From Corynebacterium sp. NML130628 (GTDB taxonomy: Bacteria > Actinomycetota > Actinomycetes > Mycobacteriales > Mycobacteriaceae): a stretch of 64,000 nt of DNA. The stretch covers positions 124,001 to 188,000 of the forward strand of contig NZ_MLAL01000016.1 in the NCBI RefSeq assembly GCF_001875665.1. Direction: 5' to 3'. Made by a program: the position numbers and the translations under genes. Every line of letters starts with the position of its first letter. Positions within the stretch are counted from its first letter, which is position 1. The notes under the pieces were generated by a model that searched no databases, had not been told where the DNA came from, and was given only the letters and a program-made list of their open reading frames with translations. Shown one piece after another: positions 27,408-37,362 of this stretch.

Positions 27408-27443
27408 GGCCTGGGTCCTGCCAGCAACAGAAAGCAACGCTAC

Positions 27444-28352
27444 GTGAAACTCTCGACAGATCAATCAGAACCATCAGGCTGGCCCCGCATTACGGCTCCG
27501 AAGCCGAAGAATGATGCGGGCAGGAACCTGCCGGCTGCCATCACGACCGGGGTTATTCTTGGCGCTATCGTGATTGCCGCCGTGTGGGTTGGCCCTATGG
27601 CGTGGTACCCACTTGTTGCGGTCGCCGTAGCAGGCGGGATGTGGGAGGTGCTCACCCGGTTACGGGAAGCTGGCTATCAGCAGCCGCGTACCCTCTTGAT
27701 TATCCTTGGCCAGATCATGGTGTGGTCTTCTGCTGTGTACAAGACTGCGGGCGTGGTCGCTGCGTTCGCATTCACGGTGCTGTTCTTGATGTTCTTGCGG
27801 CTGTTCGACCACGGTCGACACCAAACGCCGACGAACTATCTACGAGATACCGCAGTGGGCGTGTTCGTCCTGGCTTGGATTCCATTATTCGGCAGTTTTG
27901 CAGCAATGGTTTCGCTTATTGACGAAGGCTCTGTAAGCGGTTCGGCGTTCATTGTGGCATTCATGTGCTGCGTAGTCGCCTCTGACGTTGGGGGATACGC
28001 TGCCGGCGTGATGTTTGGGTCGCACCCAATGGCGCCAGCGGTGAGCCCGAAGAAGTCCTGGGAGGGCTTTGCCGGATCGATGGTGTTCGGGATCATCGCG
28101 GGAACTGCGGTGGTTACCTTCCTCATTCAAGGGCCGTGGTGGATGGGCATCTTCCTGGGGGCCGCCCTGGTAGTGTGCGCGACGATGGGTGACCTTGTTG
28201 AAAGCCAGTTCAAGCGCGAGCTGGGCATCAAAGACATGTCTCAGATTTTGCCTGGGCATGGTGGCCTGATGGACCGCCTGGACGGCATGTTGCCAGCAGC
28301 GTGCGCAACGTACATTCTGCTGAGTGCTTCTGCATGGATGAATCCGTTCTAA
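27444..28352 (+). CDS. cdsA: Phosphatidate cytidylyltransferase
   Basis: 302 residues. CdsA makes CDP-diacylglycerol from phosphatidate and CTP at the membrane, the precursor of phosphatidylinositol, cardiolipin and PIMs. About eight hydrophobic helices start near residue 30. The CDP-DAG synthase signature is intact near residue 250: [16 protein letters not shown] followed by [14 protein letters not shown]. The start GTG 27444 has only a weak Shine-Dalgarno. It lies 36 bp after frr, with rlmN 20 bp downstream. Confidence 0.94.
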   Translation: MKLSTDQSEPSGWPRITAPKPKNDAGRNLPAAITTGVILGAIVIAAVWVGPMAWYPLVAVAVAGGMWEVLTRLREAGYQQPRTLLIILGQIMVWSSAVYKTAGVVAAFAFTVLFLMFLRLFDHGRHQTPTNYLRDTAVGVFVLAWIPLFGSFAAMVSLIDEGSVSGSAFIVAFMCCVVASDVGGYAAGVMFGSHPMAPAVSPKKSWEGFAGSMVFGIIAGTAVVTFLIQGPWWMGIFLGAALVVCATMGDLVESQFKRELGIKDMSQILPGHGGLMDRLDGMLPAACATYILLSASAWMNPF

Positions 28353-28372
28353 CGTGCAAAGATGGGGCAATC

Positions 28373-29470
28373 ATGACTGAGACCCCAACATTGCCACTGC
28401 TGACCCCCAAGTTTGGTATGCCGCCGAAGCACTTCGCTGACCTGAGCAGCGAGGAGCGCATTGAGGCGCTGAAGTCCCTCGGGCTACCTAAGTTCCGCGC
28501 AGACCAGATCGCGCGCCACTATTACGGCAAATTTGAAGCTGATCCGCTCACGATGACGGATCTGCCTGCTGCGCAACGCGAGAAGGTGAAAGACGCCCTT
28601 TTCCCGACGCTGCTGACCCCGGTTCGGCGCGTAGAAACCGACGAGGGGGATACCACCAAGACGCTGTGGCGCTTGCACGACGGCATCCTGTTGGAATCCG
28701 TGCTGATGCGCTACAAGGATCGCGCGACGCTGTGCATTTCATCGCAAGCAGGTTGCGGGATGGCGTGCCCATTTTGTGCCACAGGCCAGGGCGGGCTCGA
28801 TCGAAACCTGTCTACTGCCGAGATCGTTGACCAGGTTCGCGCTGCCGCAGCAATGATGCAGGAAGAAGGCTCCCGGCTTTCTAACATCGTATTCATGGGG
28901 ATGGGAGAGCCCCTAGCGAACTATAAGCGGGTAGTCAGCGCAGTGCGCCAGATTACTAGCCCGGCGCCGCAAGGCTTCGGGATTTCGCAGCGTAACGTCA
29001 CCGTTTCGACTGTAGGTCTTGCGCCACAGATTCGAATGCTTGCCGACGAAGGCCTCTCCTGCACGCTGGCGGTTTCCCTCCACACCCCAGATGATGAGCT
29101 CCGTGACACTCTCGTGCCGATGAACAACAGGTTCTCTGTCCAAGATGTGCTGGAGGCTGCACGGTACTACGCGGATACGACGGGGCGTCGTGTCTCCATT
29201 GAGTACGCGCTGATCCGTGACATTAACGACCATGACTTCCGTGCAGACATGCTCGGTAGAAAGCTTCACGCGGTGCTCGGGCCGTTGGTGCACGTCAATC
29301 TCATCCCGCTGAACCCGACACCGGGTTCGAAGTGGGACGCGTCGCCGAAGGCTCGGCAGGATGAGTTTGTGCGACGCGTTATCGCGCAGGGCGTCACATG
29401 CACGGTTCGTGATACGAAGGGGCAAGAGATAGCGGCGGCGTGTGGCCAGCTTGCCGCGGAAGGCGAGTAG
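28373..29470 (+). CDS. rlmN: Dual-specificity RNA methyltransferase RlmN
   Basis: 365 residues. RlmN is a radical-SAM enzyme that methylates C2 of A2503 in 23S rRNA and A37 in some tRNAs. The [4Fe-4S] cysteines are in [12 protein letters not shown] near residue 130. The conserved [11 protein letters not shown] and the RVSIEYALI block follow, and the two Cys for the methylation mechanism are in the C-terminal VTCTVRD region and near CPFC. ATG 28373 fits the family length; the frame is open to 28301 inside cdsA. Confidence 0.95.
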   Translation: MTETPTLPLLTPKFGMPPKHFADLSSEERIEALKSLGLPKFRADQIARHYYGKFEADPLTMTDLPAAQREKVKDALFPTLLTPVRRVETDEGDTTKTLWRLHDGILLESVLMRYKDRATLCISSQAGCGMACPFCATGQGGLDRNLSTAEIVDQVRAAAAMMQEEGSRLSNIVFMGMGEPLANYKRVVSAVRQITSPAPQGFGISQRNVTVSTVGLAPQIRMLADEGLSCTLAVSLHTPDDELRDTLVPMNNRFSVQDVLEAARYYADTTGRRVSIEYALIRDINDHDFRADMLGRKLHAVLGPLVHVNLIPLNPTPGSKWDASPKARQDEFVRRVIAQGVTCTVRDTKGQEIAAACGQLAAEGE

Positions 29471-29498
29471 CCTTCGGGCTCGGTTCTGAGAAAAGCAA

Positions 29499-29539
29499 AC
29501 GGCGCCACGCCCTCACTCAGGTGTTGGGGGTGGCGCCGT
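29499..29539. terminator. Bidirectional terminator between rlmN and the DUF2631 gene
   Basis: ACGGCGCCAC (29499-29508) pairs with GTGGCGCCGT (29530-29539), extended by CCC/GGG. The two flanking genes converge here. Confidence 0.8.
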
Positions 29540-29560
29540 CGCGTTAGCTAAAGCGAGCTG

Positions 29561-30001
29561 CTAGTGAATGCTCTGCTGCTGCGCACCGCGCAGTGCGTTG
29601 AGACGTGCTGGGTCAATGTTGAGCGCGCGCAACTCGTGCTCATCGAGCTCAGCGTACGGACCAGTCATCGTCTGCTGGGCGTAGATCCAGTCTGGTTCTT
29701 TATGACCAGCGGGCTTGTTGTGCGAGGTGACCGTGCGGACTTGGCTCAGCTTTGGCTGAAGACCGTGGAAGATCAGGCCCACTGCGATCAGCACTGCGAG
29801 AGTGAGTAGCCAAATAGTCTCGACGTGGCCGTGGTGGTTGCCGAAGTTGTACGCGAGCAAGAAGATCACCGAGATCCACCCTGCGAGTTGAATCGTGCGC
29901 GGCTTGAACGCGCTCCACCCGAAGCGGGCGGAAGGGACATCAGCTTCAGAAACGCCGTTATATACCTGTGGAGCCTTGTCCTGAGGGTGAGCCACTGCCA
30001 T
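29561..30001 (-). CDS. DUF2631 family membrane protein
   Basis: 146 residues. An N-terminal hydrophilic part contains EADVPSARFGWSAF. Two transmembrane helices follow (about residues 42-56 and 64-80), separated by an NFGNHHGHVET loop. The C-terminal 60 residues are cytoplasmic and charged. DUF2631 is an actinobacterial family of unknown function, often near dxr and cdsA. ATG 30001 has a strong Shine-Dalgarno AAGGAGA immediately upstream; an ATG at 30055 in frame is less likely. Confidence 0.85.
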   Translation of the reverse strand: MAVAHPQDKAPQVYNGVSEADVPSARFGWSAFKPRTIQLAGWISVIFLLAYNFGNHHGHVETIWLLTLAVLIAVGLIFHGLQPKLSQVRTVTSHNKPAGHKEPDWIYAQQTMTGPYAELDEHELRALNIDPARLNALRGAQQQSIH

Positions 30002-30337
30002 TCTCCTTGAGCTGTAGTTGTCCGCTTGAAGGAAGCAGCCTTTGGATGCAACCAATAAGGGACATGCTAAATCTGTGTGTACTGTGCATTATCTTTTCAT
30101 ATTGTGCGGCCTGATGGCACGGCGTAGCCCCCAATGAGTTCAAACTTTCGCACCATCGTGCAGAGTATATGTGGTCGGAGGATTGCGTACCGGTACGATG
30201 CCCGGCCAACGGAACGGCAGATAATTCCCGTTACTGTATGCACACCTAGCGCCTATTTAGGGGGCACGGGACTGTCTAAAACAGTTGAAAAGGAAACTAA
30301 GTGTCCATTTTTGCCGTGACGTGCCACAATAGAAGTT
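30002..30337. other. Divergent intergenic region between the DUF2631 gene and dxr
   Basis: 336 bp with no credible gene and visibly lower GC than the flanks. It contains a perfect 12-bp palindrome CGTACCGGTACG at 30186-30197 and the dxr -10 CACAAT at 30325-30330, which ends 8 positions before GTG 30338 (predicted leaderless). Upstream of the minus-strand gene only its Shine-Dalgarno is obvious. Confidence 0.55.
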
Positions 30338-31492
30338 GTGAAGAAGGTTCTGATACTTGGATCGACAGGCTCTATTGGCACACAGGCGCTCGATATTATT
30401 CGTAAGCACCCTGAAGACTTTGAGGTTGTCGGCATTGCGGCAGCCGGGCACAACCCTGAGCTTGTTATCCAACAGGCGCAGGAGTTTAAACTGCGCCCAG
30501 AACAAATTGCTGTCCAGCAGCTTGATCCCGCGAAGGATGTTTCTCGTGCCGTAGGCGACGTCATCATTACGGGCGAGGATGCTGCTGCGGTTCTCGTTGA
30601 AATGCAAGATGCTGACATCGTCCTGAACGCGCTTGTCGGTGCTGCGGGGCTTGAATCGACGCTCGCAACGCTTCACAAAGACGGCGTCTTGGCGCTTGCG
30701 AACAAAGAATCGTTGGTCGCTGGCGGGCGTTTCGTGATGGAGAAAGTGAAGCCTGGCCAACTCGTGCCAGTAGATTCTGAGCATTCCGCGATGGCGCAGT
30801 GCTTGCGCGCTGGAAGTCGCGCTGACGTGTCGCGATTCGTGCTCACTGCGTCGGGCGGTCCGTTCCGGGGATGGACCAGGGAACAGATGATGGAAGCGAC
30901 GCCGCAGCAGGCTGGGCAGCACCCGACGTGGTCGATGGGCACGATGAACACTCTTAATTCCGCGACCATGGTCAATAAGGGGCTCGAGCTCATCGAGGCG
31001 ACGCTATTGTTTGATATCGCGCCTGACGTCATTGATGTTGTAGTGCACCCCCAGTCCGTTGTGCATTCGGCGATTACGTTCGCAGACGGTGCAACGATCG
31101 CCCAGGCATCACCGCCATCGATGATGCTGCCTATTGCGCATGCGCTCGCCTGGCCAGAGCGTATTCCTGGCGCGCAACCAGCCTTGGACTTTTCGCAGGC
31201 CAGTGATTGGACGTTTGAGCCGCTTGACGACGACGCGTTCCCAGCCGTGCGTCTCGCCAGGGAGGCAGCCGCGATGGGGGATCCCTACCCAGCGGTTTAC
31301 AACGCCGCGAATGAAGTAGCGGTCGAGGCGTTCCTCACCGGCAAGATTCGGTTCCCGCACATCGTGGACGTCGTTAGTTATGTCCTTGACGCGGCTGGGG
31401 CGTTTGCATTTGCGCCGACATCTATCGAAGATATTCTTCACGTAGATGCTGGTGCACGCCGGGCAGCAAAGGAAGTTATCGCCCAGCTGTAA
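30338..31492 (+). CDS. dxr: 1-deoxy-D-xylulose 5-phosphate reductoisomerase
   Basis: 384 residues, normal length. Dxr makes 2-C-methylerythritol 4-phosphate, the committed step of the non-mevalonate isoprenoid pathway, with NADPH and a divalent metal. The NADPH motif [12 protein letters not shown] is at residues 6-17; the catalytic PVDSEHSAM and SGGPFRGW blocks and [15 protein letters not shown] follow. The GTG start coincides with the predicted transcript 5' end. It clusters with ispG, two steps from the end of the same pathway. Confidence 0.97.
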   Translation: MKKVLILGSTGSIGTQALDIIRKHPEDFEVVGIAAAGHNPELVIQQAQEFKLRPEQIAVQQLDPAKDVSRAVGDVIITGEDAAAVLVEMQDADIVLNALVGAAGLESTLATLHKDGVLALANKESLVAGGRFVMEKVKPGQLVPVDSEHSAMAQCLRAGSRADVSRFVLTASGGPFRGWTREQMMEATPQQAGQHPTWSMGTMNTLNSATMVNKGLELIEATLLFDIAPDVIDVVVHPQSVVHSAITFADGATIAQASPPSMMLPIAHALAWPERIPGAQPALDFSQASDWTFEPLDDDAFPAVRLAREAAAMGDPYPAVYNAANEVAVEAFLTGKIRFPHIVDVVSYVLDAAGAFAFAPTSIEDILHVDAGARRAAKEVIAQL

Positions 31493-31519
31493 GCCAGCCT
31501 GAATGGCAAGGAGCAGCGA

Positions 31520-32728
31520 GTGGGCATTGTAGGAATCATACTTTTTGCTCTTGGCATTACCGTTTCCATCGCGCTCCATGAGGCGGGGCACATGTTCACT
31601 GCGCGCGCGTTTGGGATGCGTGTTCGCCGCTACTTCGTGGGGTTCGGGCCGAAGCTCTGGTCCGTGAAGAAGGGGGAGACGGAGTACGGCGTCGCGGCGC
31701 TCCCGCTTGGCGGGTTTTGTGATATCGCTGGGATGACTGCTCAGGATCCGGTGAGCGCCGACGAGGCACCCGTGGCGATGTACCGCAAACCCTGGTGGCA
31801 GCGTGTGGCGGTGCTCAGCGGTGGGATCGCGATGAATCTTCTGATTGGCGTTGTAGTGCTGTACTTTGTTGCAGTGTTTGCAGCGATCCCGAACCCGTAT
31901 GCAGATTGGACCCCAACTGTGGGAGAGCTGCAGTGTGCACCCGACCAAATTAACGAGACTCAGCTGGGTGAATGTACTGGCAATGGTCCCGGTTATGACG
32001 CGGGGCTGCGCGAAGGCGACAAGCTGCTCGCAGTTGATGGGGAAGATCTCAAGTCATTTCCGGAGCTGCGAGATTACGTGATGCGCCGCCCGGGCGAGAC
32101 TGTGACGCTGACCGTGGGTCGCGACGAGACACAGCTCGACATCGACGTTCCACTCGCCACGGTGACCAGGATTGATCCGGCAACCGGTGCTTCTTTTGAC
32201 GCTGGCGCGATTGGTGTGACGAGCGCCCCTGTGGAAGACGCAATGCGCCAGTTCGCGCCGTTAGAAGCTGTACCAGCTACGGCAGCGTTTACGGGGCAGA
32301 TGCTCAGCGCGACGGTGCAGGGGCTTATCGCGTTCCCGTCGAAGATCCCTGGAGTTGTCGCCTCAATCTTCGGTGCGGAGCGTGAGCTCGATGGCCCAGT
32401 AAGTGTCATTGGTGCCTCCCGCGCGGGCGGAGAGTTAGCGCAACAAAGTATGTGGTCGATGTTTTGGATGATGCTGGCCAGTCTCAATTTCTTCCTCGCG
32501 CTTTTCAACCTGATCCCGTTGCCGCCCCTGGATGGCGGGCACATCGCAGTGGTGCTTTACGAGCGAATCCGCGATGCGCTACGTCGGTTGCGCGGGCTTG
32601 AGCCCGGTGGCCCTGCGGACTACCGCAAGTTGATGCCGTTGACGTATGCGATGGCTGCGGCACTGTTGACAATTGGTGCGTTTGTGATGCTTGCGGATGT
32701 GGTCAACCCAATCAAGCTGTTTGGGTAG
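31520..32728 (+). CDS. Site-2 protease, M50 family (Rip1/RseP-like)
   Basis: 402 residues. These intramembrane zinc proteases cut anti-sigma factors and other membrane regulators. HEAGH (catalytic HExxH) is near residue 20, followed by the FVGFGPKLWS turn. A PDZ domain lies at about residues 150-230 (GLREGDKLLAVDGEDL). The second conserved membrane motif NLIPLPPLDGGHIA supplies the Asp Zn ligand near residue 335. Four transmembrane segments are visible. It follows dxr by 27 bp with AAGGAG before GTG 31520, in the conserved dxr-protease-ispG order. Confidence 0.95.
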   Translation: MGIVGIILFALGITVSIALHEAGHMFTARAFGMRVRRYFVGFGPKLWSVKKGETEYGVAALPLGGFCDIAGMTAQDPVSADEAPVAMYRKPWWQRVAVLSGGIAMNLLIGVVVLYFVAVFAAIPNPYADWTPTVGELQCAPDQINETQLGECTGNGPGYDAGLREGDKLLAVDGEDLKSFPELRDYVMRRPGETVTLTVGRDETQLDIDVPLATVTRIDPATGASFDAGAIGVTSAPVEDAMRQFAPLEAVPATAAFTGQMLSATVQGLIAFPSKIPGVVASIFGAERELDGPVSVIGASRAGGELAQQSMWSMFWMMLASLNFFLALFNLIPLPPLDGGHIAVVLYERIRDALRRLRGLEPGGPADYRKLMPLTYAMAAALLTIGAFVMLADVVNPIKLFG

Positions 32729-32748
32729 CAGTGCTAGAGTAGGCAACT

Positions 32749-33912
32749 ATGAATCTTCCCATCGGTTTAGGTATTCCTGAAGGCCCAGCGCCAACGCTCG
32801 CACCTCGTCGAAAGACACGCCAGCTGATGGTTGGCGGTGTGGGTGTTGGGTCGGATCACCCGATCACGGTCCAGTCGATGACCACCACCAAAACGCACGA
32901 TATTAATGCAACGCTGCAGCAGATTGCCCAGTTGTCGACGGCCGGTTGTGACATCGTGCGCATTGCTTGCCCAAAGACTGTTGACGCCGATGCGCTGCCA
33001 GCGATTGCGGCGAAGTCGCCTATCCCGGTGATTGCGGATATCCACTTTCAGCCGAAGTACATCTTCGCGGCGATCGAAGCCGGGTGCGCTGCTGTGCGTG
33101 TGAACCCGGGCAACATTAAACAGTTTGACGGTCGTGTGAAGGAAGTCGCGAAGGCTGCGGGGGACGCTGGTATCCCGATCCGTATCGGCGTCAACGGTGG
33201 TTCGCTTGATAAGCGCCTGCTCGAGAAGTACGGCCGCGCCACGCCCGAGGCTCTCGTCGAGTCCGCGATGTACGAGGCTGCGCTCTTTGAGGAGCACGGC
33301 TACGGCGATATCGCGATCTCCGTGAAGCACTCTGACCCGGTGCTCATGGTTGAGGCGTATCGTCAGCTCGCGGAGAAGACGGATTATCCCTTGCACCTCG
33401 GCGTGACTGAGGCTGGGCCTAAGTTCATGGGCACCATTAAGTCCTCCGTCGCATTCGGTGCACTGCTTTCTCAGGGCATTGGCGATACAATTCGCGTTTC
33501 ACTTTCTGCTGACCCCGTGGAGGAAATCAAGGTTGGCGACCAGATTCTGCAGTCGCTGAATCTGCGTCCGCGCAAGCTTGAGATCGTCTCCTGCCCGTCT
33601 TGCGGTCGCGCCCAGGTGGATGTGTACAAGCTTGCCGAGGAAGTTACTGCTGGTCTTGAGGGGATGGAGTACCCGCTTCGTGTTGCCGTTATGGGCTGCG
33701 TTGTCAACGGTCCTGGTGAGGCTCGCGACGCCGACTTGGGTGTTGCTTCCGGCAACGGCAAGGGACAGATCTTCGTGAAGGGCGAGGTCGTTGAGACTGT
33801 CCCCGAGTCGAAGATCGTAGAGACGCTTATTGCCCACGCTCAGCGCATCGCTGAGGAGGAAGGCCTCCAGGAGGTTGAGGGCGCGCACGCAGAAGTCAAG
33901 GTTACGCGCTAG
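32749..33912 (+). CDS. ispG: 4-hydroxy-3-methylbut-2-enyl diphosphate synthase (IspG)
   Basis: 387 residues. IspG reductively converts MEcPP to HMBPP using a [4Fe-4S] cluster. The TIM-barrel N-terminal part starts with the [21 protein letters not shown] block. The cluster cysteines are in [11 protein letters not shown] and [11 protein letters not shown] in the C-terminal domain. A TAGAGT at 32735-32740 ends 9 positions before the ATG, which may give a near-leaderless start in addition to readthrough from dxr. Confidence 0.97.
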   Translation: MNLPIGLGIPEGPAPTLAPRRKTRQLMVGGVGVGSDHPITVQSMTTTKTHDINATLQQIAQLSTAGCDIVRIACPKTVDADALPAIAAKSPIPVIADIHFQPKYIFAAIEAGCAAVRVNPGNIKQFDGRVKEVAKAAGDAGIPIRIGVNGGSLDKRLLEKYGRATPEALVESAMYEAALFEEHGYGDIAISVKHSDPVLMVEAYRQLAEKTDYPLHLGVTEAGPKFMGTIKSSVAFGALLSQGIGDTIRVSLSADPVEEIKVGDQILQSLNLRPRKLEIVSCPSCGRAQVDVYKLAEEVTAGLEGMEYPLRVAVMGCVVNGPGEARDADLGVASGNGKGQIFVKGEVVETVPESKIVETLIAHAQRIAEEEGLQEVEGAHAEVKVTR

Positions 33913-33973
33913 ATAATCCGCGTGAGGGAGTGGCGTAGACGACGTTTCGTTGTGGTCTTGGTACTTTAGGTCC

Positions 33974-35797
33974 ATGCAACGTCTCCTCGCTTTGTTCCTG
34001 AGCGTAGTTTTCACGGGCGCGCTAGCCACCGCCTGCACACCGCGCCCGAACGATGTTGAGCCCGTCGCCCGCGAGTTTCTTGAAGCCCTCGCAAGTCTCG
34101 ACGGGGCTAATTTTCAAGAGCTTGTCGACGTCCCCTCCGATGCCAACGCATCATTCCAAGAAACGGTCAACGGACTCCAGGCAGAAGCGCTCAAGGCGAC
34201 GATCAACGACGTCAGTCAAAGTGACAATTTAGCTACCGTCTCGTACCACTTGAAGTGGGGCCTGCCGAAAGAACGCACAGTCGAGTATGACTCCCACATG
34301 ACTCTGACTCAGATTGGGGAGAAGTGGACCGTGCGCTGGCAGCCGAGTATTTTGCACCCGCGCCTGGGCGCGCAGCAACACTTGGAGCTGCGTTCCGTGA
34401 CGGCATCAAAGGCGAGCGTCGTTTCTTCCGATGGGGTAGAACTGCTGCGGCCTGGGACAGCGTTCCGCATCCTGGTGGAAAAGCACGCCGTGCGCGATAT
34501 CCCGGACACCGCTCGCAGGATTTCCGCTTTTCTACAAGAGTCCCGTGGTAAGTCATCTGCCGTACCTGAGATTCCCGCCGATGAACTAGAGAACAGGCTC
34601 CTTGAGGCTCAGGGTACCTACTCGGTTGCGATGGTTCCGTCCGAATTCGGCGATGCCGCCAAGGCAGCGTTTAGTGCCGTGCCTGGAGTGCGCATCAACG
34701 AGGAAGCGGCGATGGTGAGCATTGAGCCGGATTTCGCGCCGGACATGCTTGCTCGCGTTGGTGAGCTTGTTCGCGATGACCTCATCGGTGACGACGGCTG
34801 GAGCGTAAGCGTGGTCAACGAGCACGGCGCGGTGCTGGAGGATATTGAACGCCACGCACCGGCTCCTGCACCTGCGATTGAGGTGAGCCTGGACCATGGC
34901 GTCCAGCTGGCTGCGGAGCGGGCACTCGAGCCGTATGCCGGGCGACAGGCAATGATTGTTGCTATCCGCCCATCCAGTGGGGCGGTGCTTGCTGTTGCAC
35001 AGACACGCGAGGCGGACCGCGAGGGCAACTTGGCGACGATGGGCCAGTATCCACCGGGCTCAACGTTCAAGATCATCACGGCGGCGGCCGGTCTTGAGCG
35101 TCAGGCCCTTACACCGGGCAGTACAGTGCCTTGCCCGGGGACCATGAACCTGTACGGTAGGACCGTGACGAACTACGCCGGGTTCTCCCTCGGCAACGTT
35201 TCACTACAGTCTGCCTTTGCGCACTCTTGCAATACGACGTTCGCTGACATTTCGACGAAGCTTGCCCCAGGTGAGCTTCGAGATGTTGGAAAACAGTTCG
35301 GGCTTGGACTCGACATGAAGATCCCTGGCTTGGAGACCATCACAGGCTCCATCCCTGTTGGTGAGGAACCGCTTGACCGCACAGAGGCCGGATACGGGCA
35401 GGGTCATGACCTTGCGAGCCCGTTCGGGATGGCACTCGTAGCTGCCTCCGCTGCGAATGGGTCAATGCCGACCCCATACCTGATTAAGGGAGTGGACACT
35501 GAGCTAAGTGAGTCTGCGCCTCGTATGCCAGCTGAGGCGTGGCACCAGTTGCAGGAGATGATGGCGGCGGTGACCGCTCCGGGTGGTACTGCGGCGGGGA
35601 TGACCGCCGGTGGTGATATCCGTGGCAAGACTGGTGAGGCGGAAATCAACCAGGGCTCCCATTCGTGGTTTACCGGCTACCGAGTTGACGACGATATAGC
35701 GTTCGCAGCCCTGGTCGTGCTTGGCGGCGGCTCGGAGGCTGCGGTCGCGTTGACGAACTCGATGTTGGTGAATCTGGACCAGTCGCGAGGGGGTTAG
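33974..35797 (+). CDS. Penicillin-binding lipoprotein
   Basis: 607 residues. The N terminus is a lipoprotein signal with lipobox LATAC, acylated Cys near residue 18. Next comes an NTF2-like MecA_N domain (about residues 25-140), then a dimerisation-like region. The transpeptidase domain starts near 300: catalytic STFK in PPGSTFKII, SCN in HSCNTTF, and KTGEAE. It cross-links peptidoglycan outside the membrane and resembles the Rv2864c class of mycobacterial PBP lipoproteins. TACTTT ends 7 positions before ATG 33974. It sits between ispG and map. Confidence 0.93.
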   Translation: MQRLLALFLSVVFTGALATACTPRPNDVEPVAREFLEALASLDGANFQELVDVPSDANASFQETVNGLQAEALKATINDVSQSDNLATVSYHLKWGLPKERTVEYDSHMTLTQIGEKWTVRWQPSILHPRLGAQQHLELRSVTASKASVVSSDGVELLRPGTAFRILVEKHAVRDIPDTARRISAFLQESRGKSSAVPEIPADELENRLLEAQGTYSVAMVPSEFGDAAKAAFSAVPGVRINEEAAMVSIEPDFAPDMLARVGELVRDDLIGDDGWSVSVVNEHGAVLEDIERHAPAPAPAIEVSLDHGVQLAAERALEPYAGRQAMIVAIRPSSGAVLAVAQTREADREGNLATMGQYPPGSTFKIITAAAGLERQALTPGSTVPCPGTMNLYGRTVTNYAGFSLGNVSLQSAFAHSCNTTFADISTKLAPGELRDVGKQFGLGLDMKIPGLETITGSIPVGEEPLDRTEAGYGQGHDLASPFGMALVAASAANGSMPTPYLIKGVDTELSESAPRMPAEAWHQLQEMMAAVTAPGGTAAGMTAGGDIRGKTGEAEINQGSHSWFTGYRVDDDIAFAALVVLGGGSEAAVALTNSMLVNLDQSRGG

Positions 35798-35819
35798 TTG
35801 GGCCTCAGTAGTCGGGTAC

Positions 35820-35825
35820 TACTAT
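35820..35825 (+). promoter_or_regulatory. -10 element of map (predicted leaderless promoter)
   Basis: TACTAT ends 8 positions before ATG 35833, favouring it over the in-frame ATG at 35824 that the hexamer itself overlaps. Confidence 0.45.
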
Positions 35826-35832
35826 GGGGCGC

Positions 35833-36732
35833 ATGAGCAAACGAGGAAAGCTACAACAACAAGCGTCCACTCCGATTCGGAAAGTACCAAAGGACATTGA
35901 GCGCCCTGAGTACGCCTGGAAGGACGACGTACAGGAGAACATCGGCGAGCCATACGTGCAGGACGCCGAGACGATCGAGAAGATGCGCGAGAGCTCGAAG
36001 ATCGCCGCGAATGCACTGGCGGTTGCGGGTGCAGCTGTGAAGCCAGGCGTGACGACCGACGAGATCGATCGGGTTGCCCACGAGTACATGCTTGATCACG
36101 GCGCGTACCCGTCCACGCTTGGCTACCGCGGCTTCCCGAAGTCCTGCTGTGTGTCGCTCAACGAGATCGTGTGCCATGGTATCCCGGATACCACCGTGAT
36201 TGAGGACGGCGACATCGTCAACATTGACGTCACCGCATACAAGAATGGTGTGCACGGTGACACGAATGCGACCTTCCTCGCTGGCGATGTCACCCAGGAA
36301 CACAAGGATCTGGTCCAGCGCACGTACGAGGCAATGATGCGCGGTATCAAGGTGGCGAAGCCTGGCCGTGAGATCAACGTGATCGGCAGGGTTATCGAGT
36401 CCTATGCGAAGCGTTTCGGTTACAACGTGGTCACTGACTTTACTGGCCACGGGGTTGGCCCCACCTTCCATAATGGACTCGTGGTGCTCCACTACGACTC
36501 GGACGCATACCGGGACATCCTGGAGCCTGGCATGACGCTGACTATCGAACCGATGATCAATCTCGGCGCACTGCCGTACGATATTTGGGATAACGGCTGG
36601 ACGGTGCAAAACCGTGACGGTAAATTCAGCGCCCAGTTTGAGCACACCCTGGTCATTACTGACGATGGCAACGAGATCCTCACCATTCCGGACAAGAATG
36701 TGGCAGAGGGACAGCTGATGTTGGGAGCGTAA
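35833..36732 (+). CDS. map: Methionine aminopeptidase type I (extended form)
   Basis: 299 residues. It removes the initiator Met from nascent proteins. An N-terminal extension of about 45 residues (SKRGKLQQQ, then [22 protein letters not shown]) precedes the pita-bread domain and resembles the ribosome-facing extension of mycobacterial MapB. Metal ligands are visible: Asp pair in [17 protein letters not shown], His in [11 protein letters not shown], Glu in TIEPMINLG, and Glu in FEHTLVIT. Alternative start ATG 35824. Three hairpins follow the stop. Confidence 0.95.
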   Translation: MSKRGKLQQQASTPIRKVPKDIERPEYAWKDDVQENIGEPYVQDAETIEKMRESSKIAANALAVAGAAVKPGVTTDEIDRVAHEYMLDHGAYPSTLGYRGFPKSCCVSLNEIVCHGIPDTTVIEDGDIVNIDVTAYKNGVHGDTNATFLAGDVTQEHKDLVQRTYEAMMRGIKVAKPGREINVIGRVIESYAKRFGYNVVTDFTGHGVGPTFHNGLVVLHYDSDAYRDILEPGMTLTIEPMINLGALPYDIWDNGWTVQNRDGKFSAQFEHTLVITDDGNEILTIPDKNVAEGQLMLGA

Positions 36733-36840
36733 ACAGCTCCCAGATGTAGCTGATTCGCTGTTGGTGTTTGTTGTAAGACACCAGCAGCGATTGTTTTTAC
36801 CGAAAAGAAAACTGCCCTGTCGCATGTTGCGATAGGGCAG
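36723..36840. terminator. Cluster of three hairpins between map and the secreted-protein pair
   Basis: First, GGGAGC/GCTCCC (36723-36741) spans the map stop. Second, CGCTGTTGGTGT/ACACCAGCAGCG (36756-36789) is followed by TTGTTTTT and is a strong plus-strand terminator. Third, CTGCCCTGTCGCA/TGCGATAGGGCAG (36812-36840) with upstream A-tracts reads as a terminator for the minus-strand genes, which get TTTTCTTTTC after the stem. Confidence 0.85.
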
Positions 36841-36863
36841 AAACGTTTCCTAAGAAACTGATC

Positions 36864-37313
36864 TTAGAGCTTGATCAGGCCGTTGTAGGAAGCGAAGTTG
36901 AAGCCAGCGATGATCAGGCCAACGAGTGCGCCGATACCAGCGACGACGGTGCCGTCGATCCAGTAGCGTGCCCACTGAGGAAGAGCTTGAATGTCAGTCT
37001 CCTTGCCGAAAGCATCGGTGATGTAGAATGGCTTTTCGCGTTCTTCCTTGTCGAAGGCCTGGGAAGATCCGAGGCCGGAGAACAATCCCTTGGTGCCATC
37101 GGCGATGACCTTGCCGGCGTCCTTGTCGCCTTTCTGCTTGCCAACAAAAATGCCCTGCTGGTCAGCCTTGGTCTTTGGCGTAGGGGTAGGCGTCACAGTT
37201 GCGGTTGGGGTAGGAGAGGATGGTGTCTGTGCTGCAGAAGCGGTAGCAACGCCCCCGAGAGCAACGGTCAGTGCGGTTGCGGAAGCAACAGCTGCGGTGC
37301 GGAAGTTACGCAT
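36864..37313 (-). CDS. Small exported protein, paralogue A (unknown function)
   Basis: 149 residues. It begins MRNFRTAAVASATALTVAL and has a signal peptide ending about residue 28 (ATASA-A). A Thr/Pro-rich linker (PTPTATVTPTPTP) follows, then a charged segment with KQKGDKDAGK. A GLFSGLGSSQ stretch and a PQWARYWIDG segment lead into a C-terminal hydrophobic helix (about 118-140) with NFASYN at its end. I do not recognise a characterised family. It is the downstream partner of the gene at 37363, separated by 49 bp and with its own GAAGGAAA ribosome site. It is probably membrane- or envelope-associated. Confidence 0.85.
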   Translation of the reverse strand: MRNFRTAAVASATALTVALGGVATASAAQTPSSPTPTATVTPTPTPKTKADQQGIFVGKQKGDKDAGKVIADGTKGLFSGLGSSQAFDKEEREKPFYITDAFGKETDIQALPQWARYWIDGTVVAGIGALVGLIIAGFNFASYNGLIKL

Positions 37314-37362
37314 TGAGTTTCCTTCTTTCGAAATTAATGTTTTCAGGTGCGGAAATCCGCAA

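Noticed and set aside
30134..30319. A 61-residue frame in the spacer upstream of dxr
   Set aside because: No ribosome site, no coding bias, and it would overlap the dxr promoter region; nothing recognisable.
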